DNA of 64,000 nucleotides from Candidatus Gastranaerophilales bacterium. Lineage in GTDB: Bacteria; Cyanobacteriota; Vampirovibrionia; Gastranaerophilales; Gastranaerophilaceae. The notes beneath the pieces were generated by a model that was given only the letters and a program-made list of their open reading frames with translations, was not told the DNA's origin and made no database searches. Both the position numbers and the translations under genes were made by a program. This document shows positions 53,708 through 60,921 of this stretch, in pieces (position 1 is the first letter of the stretch; each line of letters begins with the position of its first letter). The stretch is taken from positions 186,001 through 250,000 of the forward strand of contig CALUTI010000001.1 in NCBI GenBank assembly GCA_944323695.1. Reading direction: 5' to 3'.

Positions 53708-54496
53708 ATGGGAATTGACATCAGAAGACCGCTTGGTGTGGGCGGAATCAATTCAAATATAAATATATTTTCATCCCGTGTAGGTTTTGGAAACAGTTTT
53801 GGCGGAGACAGTTTTGAAAGCACTTCCGTTAACCGCTTTGTTACGGAAAATTATATTCAAAGTGCCTTAATGTCAAACCCTCAAATCAAAGCTATTCTCA
53901 AAGAAATGAACGCTCCGGCTAAATTAAACCTGAAAGAACTGCAAGAGCTTTCCGAAAACCACTCAAAAGAGACCCAAAATATCGCCGCAGGAATAATTAA
54001 CAACCTGCCAAAAGGTTTAAAACAACATGTTGATGTTAAAGCTGTTAAAGATGCGGCATATCTTCACGATTTGGGTAAAGTCTTAATCCCGACAGAAATT
54101 TTAAACAAAAACGGCAAACTTACCGATGCAGAAAAGGAAATTATGCACCGCCATTCAGAATTGGGCTACGAATTATTGAAAAACAGCGGGCTTGATAATA
54201 AAACACTAAATTTAATCAAATACCACCACCAAAATGCAAGCCACACAGGTTATCCTAAAGTCCCGGCAGACTTTTTTGCCGACTTAAATTTACAAATTCT
54301 GACAGCCGCCGACAAATATTCCGCACTAATTGAACCCCGTGTTTATAAAGCTCCAATGGATAAAGAGCAGGCTCTTACAATTATCTATAAAGACGTTGCA
54401 AAGGGAAATCTTCATCCGTTTGTTTTTAAAGCTCTGAAGGATTATGCCGAAAATTCAACAAATATTGCAAAAAGCGCTGGCAATTTTGTACAATAA
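53708..54496 (+). CDS. HD-GYP-type phosphohydrolase with N-terminal F-motif
   Basis: 262 residues from ATG 53708; a GTG three codons upstream is possible. A leader of about 30 residues contains V-G-F-G-N (25-29). The HD domain has A-A-Y-L-H-D-L-G-K-V, M-H-R-H-S-E-L-G, and H-H-Q-N-A-S-H-T-G-Y-P, close to the HHExxxGxGYP signature of c-di-GMP phosphodiesterases but with two changes (Q for E, H for G). It may therefore hydrolyse c-di-GMP or have shifted specificity. No membrane segment. Confidence 0.8.
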   Translation: MGIDIRRPLGVGGINSNINIFSSRVGFGNSFGGDSFESTSVNRFVTENYIQSALMSNPQIKAILKEMNAPAKLNLKELQELSENHSKETQNIAAGIINNLPKGLKQHVDVKAVKDAAYLHDLGKVLIPTEILNKNGKLTDAEKEIMHRHSELGYELLKNSGLDNKTLNLIKYHHQNASHTGYPKVPADFFADLNLQILTAADKYSALIEPRVYKAPMDKEQALTIIYKDVAKGNLHPFVFKALKDYAENSTNIAKSAGNFVQ

Positions 54497-54513
54497 TTTG
54501 TTTATAGTATAAT
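54486..54513 (+). promoter_or_regulatory. symporter promoter, leaderless
   Basis: TTGTAC (54486-54491), 16 nt, TATAAT (54508-54513), ending seven bases before the ATG at 54520; no Shine-Dalgarno. Confidence 0.45.
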
Positions 54514-54519
54514 TTAAGA

Positions 54520-56034
54520 ATGAATTTAGACAGTGCAATTGATAGTTTGCTATCACCTATAGCCGATAAAATTTCAGGGATTATATTTTACTCCGTAACG
54601 ATAAATGGTGTTGAAGTTCAATTACTTGTAGCACTTTTAATGTTTGCGGCACTTTATTTTACATTCAGGATGAGATTTATCGGGATATGGGGATTTAAGC
54701 ACGGGCTTAACCTTATACTCAACAAATATAAGCATGAAGATTTAATAAAACGCAAGAAAAAAGGCGAAGTTTCGTCATTTCAGGCACTAACCGCGACGAT
54801 TTCAGCATCAGCAGGTATCGGTAACGTTGCAGGCTCTGCCGCTGCGGTTTCAATAGGCGGGCCGGGTGTAATCTTTTGGATGGTTATTGCGGGCTTTTTC
54901 TCAATGGCGTTAAAGTTTGCGGAAGTTCTTTTAGGGATTAAATTCCGTAAAGTAAACAAAGACGGCACAGTATCCGGAGGTCCGATGTATTACATTTTAG
55001 GCGGATTAAAAGCCCCGTGGATTAAACCTTTTGCGCCTTATTTATCTAAAATTTATGCGCTATGCTGTATTTTTGCAATGATTGGCGGCTGGAATTTATT
55101 CCAGATAAACGCGATGACTGCACAGATTACAGAAGTTACGGGCGGTGAAAACAGCTTTTTTGCGGGACAGAGCTGGCTTTTAGGTCTTATCGTTGCAATA
55201 ATCACTTATGTAACAATTATCGGCGGAATAAAAGCCATCGGCAAATTCACCTCAAAAGTTACGCCCGTAATGTGTACATTATATGTATTTTCAGCATTTA
55301 TTATATGTTTAATACACATAGGGCATATTCCTCAAACAATTTGTCTAATCATAAAAGAAGCGTTTAAACCTCAAGCGTTGACAGGCGGGATGTTTGCATG
55401 TATGTTGTGGGGCTTCAGACGAGCTATGTTTGCCAATGAAGCCGGACTTGGAACTGCACCGATTGCATTTTCCGCCGTAAAAACCAGCAAACCCGTAGCA
55501 CAAGCCTTTATTGCAATGCTGCAGCCTTTTGTGGACACAATTATTGTAGGTTCCGCAACGGCTTTTGTAATCGTCGTATCGGGAGTTTATCAGCAATCTA
55601 CCGGACTTGCGGGAATTGAATTGACTTCCAAAGCATTTGAAAGCGTTTGCCCGTTTTTCCCGATACTTTTAACTGTTATGGCAAGCTGTTTTGTTTTATC
55701 AACAATGCTTTGCGGATCATATTACGGAATTAAGAGCTGGAATTTTCTCTTTGGCGATTCAAAATTGACAACGAGGACTTTTCAGGTTATATATTGTTTA
55801 TTCATAATTATCGGTTCTGCTATGAACTTTAAAAGTATAATAAATCTTTCTGATGCATTTACTCTGTTTTTAGCCGTTCCGAACTTATTTGCGGTATTTT
55901 TACTATCAAATGTAATTATGAAGGAACTTAAACGATATTGCCAAAAATATAATATTGGGTTAATATTTAACAATAACAAGGAGAGAGATGAAAATGATGA
56001 TGAAAAAAGAATGCCTGAACATTGTGGAATCTAA
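54520..56034 (+). CDS. Sodium:alanine symporter, AGCS family
   Basis: 504 residues, about ten membrane helices. G-I-G-N-V-A-G-S-A-A-A-V-S-I-G-G-P-G near 97-115 and F-A-N-E-A-G-L-G-T-A-P-I near 302-313 are AGCS signatures. It imports alanine or glycine with Na+. It overlaps the following uracil-DNA glycosylase gene by 41 bases, so the two are likely cotranscribed. Confidence 0.9.
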   Translation: MNLDSAIDSLLSPIADKISGIIFYSVTINGVEVQLLVALLMFAALYFTFRMRFIGIWGFKHGLNLILNKYKHEDLIKRKKKGEVSSFQALTATISASAGIGNVAGSAAAVSIGGPGVIFWMVIAGFFSMALKFAEVLLGIKFRKVNKDGTVSGGPMYYILGGLKAPWIKPFAPYLSKIYALCCIFAMIGGWNLFQINAMTAQITEVTGGENSFFAGQSWLLGLIVAIITYVTIIGGIKAIGKFTSKVTPVMCTLYVFSAFIICLIHIGHIPQTICLIIKEAFKPQALTGGMFACMLWGFRRAMFANEAGLGTAPIAFSAVKTSKPVAQAFIAMLQPFVDTIIVGSATAFVIVVSGVYQQSTGLAGIELTSKAFESVCPFFPILLTVMASCFVLSTMLCGSYYGIKSWNFLFGDSKLTTRTFQVIYCLFIIIGSAMNFKSIINLSDAFTLFLAVPNLFAVFLLSNVIMKELKRYCQKYNIGLIFNNNKERDENDDEKRMPEHCGI

Positions 56035-56629
56035 ATGCAGAGCGTGCAAAGCTTGTGCTCTTGCTAAAACCCGCCACAACGTAGTATTTTCAGACGGCAA
56101 CCCCGAAACAGCAAGTATTGTTTTGATAGGCGAAGCCCCGGGTGAATTGGAAGATATGGAAGGAAAACCTTTCGTAGGACGTGCAGGACAGTTATTAGAT
56201 GAATTTTTAACAGATGCCGGAATTTCAAGAGAAGATGATTTATATATCATCAATACCGTAAAATGCAGACCTCCGGAAAACAGAATTCCTACTGATGAAG
56301 AAAAATCAGCCTGTGAAAAATTCTTACACGCACAAATTGATATTATGAATCCTAAAGCAATCATATTCTGCGGTGCAACTGCTCTTAAATCTTTCTGGGC
56401 AGATCAAAAAGTTCAAATATCAAAAATCCGCGGCAACTGGTTCACTGTAAATATCAACAATAAAGAATACAAGGCAATGGCAATATTCCATCCGTCTTAT
56501 TTGTTGAGAAACCACTCAATGCAGGAAGGTTCACCAAGAAGATTAATGCAAAGGGATTTAATAGAAATTAGAAACACTATTTTATCCGACAAAATTGCAG
56601 AAAATTCAAATGATTTAGCATTAGTATAA
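55994..56629 (+). CDS. Uracil-DNA glycosylase, family 4
   Basis: 211 residues from ATG 55994, eight bases from AAGGAGAG; ATG 55988 is too close. A 4Fe-4S cluster of family-4 enzymes is marked by C-R-A-C-K-A-C-A-L-A near the N-terminus and later Cys. G-E-A-P-G-E-L-E-D-M-E-G-K-P-F-V-G-R-A-G (near 47-66) and H-P-S-Y-L-L-R near 167 are the active-site blocks. It removes uracil from DNA. Confidence 0.92.
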   Translation: MMMKKECLNIVESKCRACKACALAKTRHNVVFSDGNPETASIVLIGEAPGELEDMEGKPFVGRAGQLLDEFLTDAGISREDDLYIINTVKCRPPENRIPTDEEKSACEKFLHAQIDIMNPKAIIFCGATALKSFWADQKVQISKIRGNWFTVNINNKEYKAMAIFHPSYLLRNHSMQEGSPRRLMQRDLIEIRNTILSDKIAENSNDLALV

Positions 56630-56660
56630 AAAAGACGGGAATTAATTCCCGTCTTTTTTT
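56630..56660. terminator. bidirectional terminator
   Basis: AAAAGACGGGAA TTAA TTCCCGTCTTTTTTT; the stop codon of the minus-strand gene lies in its loop. Confidence 0.85.
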
Positions 56661-57472
56661 ATATTTAATTTAGTTCTTAAATTCTCATCAAATTCTTCAG
56701 TGAATCCTAATCTGTTTTTATCTTCCGCAGAAAGATTGTTATACATATTTTTTATACATTCCCTGATAAATTCAGTTGTAGGTTCTATTTTATCTCCCTG
56801 CCATTTCGGATTAAAATATGCATTCAAAGCCAACACATTAGGTGTTCTAAACTCGCCCAAATCACAGCCTATATATAATGACCCTTCATTCATTACATTA
56901 GTAAAGTCTATAAATTCATCCATAAATGCTTTGCGTTCTGATTCAGTCTTTTGTTTATAATCTTGCATTTGAGCCAAAAATTCTTGTTTGTTTAATGCCT
57001 GTTTGTAAAGTTCATTTTCTTTTTTGCCAAACAATTCTTCATTAGTAATAAAAATTGGTTTGCTCCAATAATCTAACGGTATATAATATCTGTAATAATT
57101 AATATTTTTTTGTTCACAGGCATCTCTTAACTTATTAAAGCCTGCCAGATCAACAATTGTTTTAATATTAGATTTTTTAAGAAGGTCTAAATATTCCGGA
57201 TTCCGAAATAATGACGCGCCTTTGTAGGATCCGGCGCCTATATTTTCAATATTAGGAATAAACACATCATCAATTGATGCCGCACATTCCGGCATATACT
57301 CATCATAAGGGTCGTTCATAAATAAAAATTGCGGATAAATATGAGCCCTTATGGCACCACGAATTTTTTGCCCGCCATAATCATCTGCCATATGATGGAC
57401 CGAATCATTCTCCTCCTGCGAAAAATTCGCTCTGAAGTTAATATTAAAAGAATTTAATGCTGAAATTTTCAT
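56642..57472 (-). CDS. Tyrosine/dual-specificity phosphatase-like protein with N-terminal F-motif (paralogue 2)
   Basis: 276 residues from the ATG at 57472, which is eight bases from AGGAG. M-K-I-S-A-L-N-S-F-N-I-N-F-R-A-N carries the F-motif (11-16). A T-I-V-D-L-A-G-F strand and G-C-D-L-G-E-F-R-T (C-x5-R-T, near 210) are the phosphatase P-loop pattern. The catalytic Cys and Arg are present. The C-terminal F-N-P-K-W-x-G-D-K and L-G-F-T-E-E-F blocks match the neighbour upstream, 30 bases away. A phospho-Tyr or phosphoinositide target is possible but not shown. Confidence 0.75.
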   Translation of the reverse strand: MKISALNSFNINFRANFSQEENDSVHHMADDYGGQKIRGAIRAHIYPQFLFMNDPYDEYMPECAASIDDVFIPNIENIGAGSYKGASLFRNPEYLDLLKKSNIKTIVDLAGFNKLRDACEQKNINYYRYYIPLDYWSKPIFITNEELFGKKENELYKQALNKQEFLAQMQDYKQKTESERKAFMDEFIDFTNVMNEGSLYIGCDLGEFRTPNVLALNAYFNPKWQGDKIEPTTEFIRECIKNMYNNLSAEDKNRLGFTEEFDENLRTKLNIKKDGN

Positions 57473-57502
57473 AAAAAACACTCCTAAACATTTGCAGACA
57501 AC

Positions 57503-58336
57503 TTAATCTATCAGACCTATTCCCAATTTTTGACATAAATCTTTTTCAAATTCTTCCGTAAATCCCAAATCACGCTTGTCGCGTTTTGTCAGATTTCCAT
57601 AGAATATTCTGAATTTTTCCAGTTGTTCATCATCCGGTTTTAAAGATTTATCACCATCCCATTTAGGATTAAAATATTGATTCATTAAAAGAGCCGCATC
57701 AGTTCTGAGTTTACCGTGATTACAGCAGATATAAAAATTCCCTTTGTTAATAACAGATACAAACTCTTTAAATTTATCTATGAATTCCCTTGCTATATTA
57801 TCATAAGCAAATTCCTCACTATCATCCGGAAGACGGGTATTCGGGATTTTATGAGTTTTTGCATATTCTTCGCGAGTAACAAAAGGAGGATTGTCCCGAT
57901 AAGTTAAAAATATCGGGAACGCATAATAGTCAAACCCCTTTAATTCACATAAAATATCATAATCTGGGAGTTTTGCCAAATCTATGACAGTAGTTACGCC
58001 TTTTCTTTTAAGCGGTGTAAGCCGTTTTGGAGTGTATAAAAGAGCCTCACCCCTGTAACAATTTTTCTTAACAGGAACGATAGGCAGCGGCAAATGCGTA
58101 CGCTTATAATTTTCCATAAGGTTAATGCTTTCAAAATCACGATTTTTTATCTTCTTAATGCGCTTTGGATCATTATATGCCTCACGTATATATTCACTTG
58201 CGGACTTATAAGCCTTAGGCGGATCACCTTCTTTTCTTAAAAGATCATCTAAAGTGGATTCTTTTTCAGGTCTGTCATAACAAGAACTAAAAGAAACCTG
58301 ATTATAATTAAATAATTTAACTTGATTGATTCGCAT
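57503..58336 (-). CDS. Tyrosine/dual-specificity phosphatase-like protein with N-terminal F-motif (paralogue 1)
   Basis: 277 residues. M-R-I-N-Q-V-K-L-F-N-Y-N-Q-V-S-F-S-S (F-motif at 14-18), then a basic linker. V-T-T-V-I-D-L-A-K-L and C-C-N-H-G-K-L-R-T-D (C-x5-R-T, about 209-216) give the PTP/DSP P-loop. No signal peptide. It is tandem with the related gene downstream. A TTTAAT ends seven bases from the ATG, with no ribosome site, a possibly leaderless start. Confidence 0.75.
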   Translation of the reverse strand: MRINQVKLFNYNQVSFSSCYDRPEKESTLDDLLRKEGDPPKAYKSASEYIREAYNDPKRIKKIKNRDFESINLMENYKRTHLPLPIVPVKKNCYRGEALLYTPKRLTPLKRKGVTTVIDLAKLPDYDILCELKGFDYYAFPIFLTYRDNPPFVTREEYAKTHKIPNTRLPDDSEEFAYDNIAREFIDKFKEFVSVINKGNFYICCNHGKLRTDAALLMNQYFNPKWDGDKSLKPDDEQLEKFRIFYGNLTKRDKRDLGFTEEFEKDLCQKLGIGLID

Positions 58337-58368
58337 ATCAGAATTAAACCACGTAAAATTTTTTTTTG

Positions 58369-59733
58369 CTAGTCATTTTCATTTTTTTGTGGAGATTCTA
58401 TAAGGCCGGGTTCCAATTTTGAACCTGTAAACCATTCTCTGAATATAAATTGTGCTTTTGGAAGGCAATAAGCCAATAAAAAGCTGCTTAATCCTATATT
58501 CGCAAGTATGGTTAACGAACGAAGTTTCAAAGATTTATTTGCGAATTTAATTATATCTGCATTTTGTCCTGCTTTACTTACAAATTTAGATTTAATACCT
58601 TTTTCTTTTGCATTTTTAACAAATTTTTCAATATTGGATTTAAATTTAGCAAGTTCCTGTACGTCGACATAAGCTCGCGGATCGCGTACTCCGTTTTCAA
58701 GGAGCTTAACCTTTCCGCTTTGTCCGGCGAGTTGTGTAAATAAAGCTTTTGGATTGTTATCAATAAACTCCAGCAAATCTTTTGCAGAATCAGATTTTGG
58801 CAAAACAAGGCTGTCATTTTTTACACTTGCCAAAAATCGTTTATTTACGAACATTTTTGGATCAAGATTAACATCGGTTATTTTATTAAAAGCCTTTTCA
58901 ATCCAGTGCGGAGCAACAAAATTTAAAAACATCATTCCTGACATCTTAAATGCAAGATCGATCGCCTCATTTTTCTTCCGTGCGGTTACAATTCTTCCTA
59001 CAGCATATCCCCCATCAGTAACAGCCATTTTCTGTACGGTTGTAAAGTTTGTAATAACAGAAGTTACTGCACCCTGGAAAGTTGTCATCTTTTCTCTGCC
59101 ACGGATAAACTGGTCAAAATCTTTTGCTCCAAAAGTTAAACCTGAAATATTTGCGTCCGGATTTTCACGTTTATATTTTTCCATTTTTCTTGCCGTGGAT
59201 GCAAATATAAGTTTAGGAATAACAAAACCCATTAGCGCAATAGGAACAGCAATTGAGGCTAAAAATTTACCGTTCATTAAATTTTCAAATAATTTTTTAT
59301 TATTTTTAACGTTGATTAAATCTTTAACGGCCTCTTTTGCCTCAGGCTTATCAGAAAATTTTTTGATATTATACTCAAACCCCTGACAAATTTCTTCAAC
59401 TTTTTTCCCTGCTTTTAATTTTTTGTTATATTTTTCTTCTTCACTAATAAGTTTAAGATTTACATCTGAATTCAAACCGAGTTTTTTAACCCTTTTTATA
59501 ATTTTTTTACCGGCATAATCAATCAAAGGAATGCCGCCAAGCCATACTGCAGATACTGCATATTCATCAATAAAACGTTCTCTTGCACCAAGCCAGGCAA
59601 TTTTTTTATTCTCCTTATTTTGGTTATAAGTCATGGCAATTTTGGTCGGGACTTCTATTCCGCAATCCCTGACTATTAAAGGATAAATGCTGCTGTTATT
59701 GCCTATGGCAGAAATTATATTGACTAATGACAT
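58369..59733 (-). CDS. Multi-pass membrane protein of the paralogous family, behind a structured leader
   Basis: 454 residues from ATG 59733, which follows GGAGG; an upstream ATG overlaps that site. It has a K-K-I-A-W-L-G-A-R-E-R-F helix, as in the pair at 3819-5068, and hydrophobic segments near 58-75, 160-180, 255-275 and 408-430. The long middle part is basic and charged. Function unknown. Its 185-base upstream gap holds stems and a terminator-like hairpin with a U-run just before the ribosome site. Confidence 0.65.
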   Translation of the reverse strand: MSLVNIISAIGNNSSIYPLIVRDCGIEVPTKIAMTYNQNKENKKIAWLGARERFIDEYAVSAVWLGGIPLIDYAGKKIIKRVKKLGLNSDVNLKLISEEEKYNKKLKAGKKVEEICQGFEYNIKKFSDKPEAKEAVKDLINVKNNKKLFENLMNGKFLASIAVPIALMGFVIPKLIFASTARKMEKYKRENPDANISGLTFGAKDFDQFIRGREKMTTFQGAVTSVITNFTTVQKMAVTDGGYAVGRIVTARKKNEAIDLAFKMSGMMFLNFVAPHWIEKAFNKITDVNLDPKMFVNKRFLASVKNDSLVLPKSDSAKDLLEFIDNNPKALFTQLAGQSGKVKLLENGVRDPRAYVDVQELAKFKSNIEKFVKNAKEKGIKSKFVSKAGQNADIIKFANKSLKLRSLTILANIGLSSFLLAYCLPKAQFIFREWFTGSKLEPGLIESPQKNEND

Positions 59734-59756
59734 AATGTTTAAGACCTCCAATTCCG

Positions 59757-59883
59757 TAAAAAAATAACTTCTCGTTTTCCCCGGGAAGCCATTTTTACAG
59801 AATTGAATAAAGCGTCACATCAATTCAACAGCTACCCGAGGGTGCTATGTGAATGATGATGCAATTTTATTAACGCTTTTTTC
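59757..59883 (-). promoter_or_regulatory. structured leader with terminator-like hairpin before the membrane protein gene
   Basis: Nested stems: AAAGCGT (59808-59814) with ACGCTTT (59872-59878), CACAT (59815-59819) with ATGTG (59846-59850), and AGC-ACC with GGT-GCT inside. GAATTGA (59799-59805) could instead pair TCAATTC (59819-59825), a mutually exclusive fold. Minus-strand CTTCCCG / CGAGAAG (59787-59767) is followed by TTATTTTTTT, then GGAGG of the next gene. Layout like a transcription-attenuating riboswitch, but no known class is matched; on the plus strand the outer stem also ends in a T-run. Confidence 0.5.
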
Positions 59884-59918
59884 ATTTTCTTTTCCTTTGT
59901 TGTTTTATACTACCATAA

Positions 59919-60515
59919 TTAATTAACTTTTTCAATACCGGAAATCATATTATTCAAAAAATCATCCGCATACTTAGCTTTTTCTTTTAAGCCAAATCTG
60001 TAATCAATTAACTCACCTTCAGTCAGATTATCAATTGCAGCGGCAAGTTTTTCATCTGACGGATTAACATCTCCGGTCAATTCTTTTATATATTTAGGAT
60101 TTTGTGTAATTTTTAAAATTGCTTCCGTTTTATTTTGATTAGCAACTTTAACAATATTTTGTTCTGCATCTATAATATTTTTTTCTTTTAATGATAAGAA
60201 TTGTTTCAACAAACTGTCATTTGCCTTTGTTCCTAAAATCCCGCCATAGTTATTAGACAAATGGAAATTGTCAAGCGAAAGCGATACAGTACCTTTTTTC
60301 AAATCATAAGCTGTACCAATAAAAGATTTCTGACTGCCCCATTTTGCAATATTCTTAAATTGATCAACAAGTGGTCCAAGCATGCCGGCATCTTTTGCTT
60401 CGCGAATTAAGGTTTCTTGAAGCTTTGGCATTAAATTTGCCTGAAAGCAAGGTTTATTGCATTTTTGCATACTATAATTTGAATTACCGATTGAATAGTT
60501 TGTAGAAATTCTCAT
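59919..60515 (-). CDS. Hypothetical protein with N-terminal F-motif
   Basis: 198 residues. M-R-I-S-T-N-Y-S-I-G, an Asn/Ser linker, K-P-C-F-Q-A-N (F-motif around 22-27), then an amphipathic helical domain with A-K-D-A-G-M-L-G-P-L-V-D-Q-F and several charged helices. No membrane segment, no signal peptide. AAAGGAG ribosome site. Not a known family. Confidence 0.65.
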   Translation of the reverse strand: MRISTNYSIGNSNYSMQKCNKPCFQANLMPKLQETLIREAKDAGMLGPLVDQFKNIAKWGSQKSFIGTAYDLKKGTVSLSLDNFHLSNNYGGILGTKANDSLLKQFLSLKEKNIIDAEQNIVKVANQNKTEAILKITQNPKYIKELTGDVNPSDEKLAAAIDNLTEGELIDYRFGLKEKAKYADDFLNNMISGIEKVN

Positions 60516-60564
60516 TCTTTATTCTCCTTTACGAATAATTTAACAATTCTCAAGATTTTTTTTG

Positions 60565-60852
60565 CTATTTCAAAAATTTATCTTCAAGAAACTTAACCTT
60601 TACATCATCAAATATTTTTAACAAAATTATTTTTTCTTTATTTGTATGACCTTTCACAATTTCAATATAAGATTTTGCGATTTTAAGTTCTTTTGAGAGG
60701 TATTCAATCAGGGCTTTGTTTGCCTTCCCGTCGACAGGCTGAGCTGTAAGCTTAATTTTTATCCCCTCCGCAGATTTTATAATCTCATTTTTGGATGAGT
60801 TAGGAATGATTTTTAGATGTATTAATAAACCGTCTTTTGTTTGTTTAAGCAT
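60565..60852 (-). CDS. DUF167 (YggU) family protein
   Basis: 95 residues. I-P-N-S-S-K-N-E-I, K-I-K-L-T-A-Q-P-V-D-G-K-A-N-K-A-L-I-E-Y-L-S-K-E-L, then I-V-K-G-H-T-N-K-E-K are the family blocks. Small basic alpha/beta protein of unknown role. It is divergent from the RelA/SpoT gene. Confidence 0.9.
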   Translation of the reverse strand: MLKQTKDGLLIHLKIIPNSSKNEIIKSAEGIKIKLTAQPVDGKANKALIEYLSKELKIAKSYIEIVKGHTNKEKIILLKIFDDVKVKFLEDKFLK

Positions 60853-60883
60853 AATCTTTCCGTATGAAATTCTTCTGTTTTAC

Positions 60884-60912
60884 TTGAAAAAATTAAAAAA
60901 AATTTGTATCAT
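60884..60912 (+). promoter_or_regulatory. promoter of the RelA/SpoT gene, near-leaderless
   Basis: TTGAAA (60884-60889), 17 nt, TATCAT (60907-60912); start of transcription about three bases before the ATG at 60922. No Shine-Dalgarno. Confidence 0.5.
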
Positions 60913-60921
60913 TATTATACC

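Noticed and set aside
55988-55993. Earliest ATG of the uracil-DNA glycosylase
   Set aside because: Only two bases from the AAGGAGAG site; the ATG at 55994 has normal spacing.
58754-59386. Plus-strand 210-residue ORF
   Set aside because: Antisense shadow of the membrane protein gene; no start signals.
59757-59883. Known riboswitch or 4.5S/6S RNA
   Set aside because: The conserved cores of c-di-GMP, cobalamin, glutamine, ZTP and fluoride riboswitches and of SRP RNA are not present.
60904-60921. TTG start for the RelA/SpoT gene
   Set aside because: It overlaps the promoter -10 box; ATG 60922 begins the conserved protein.
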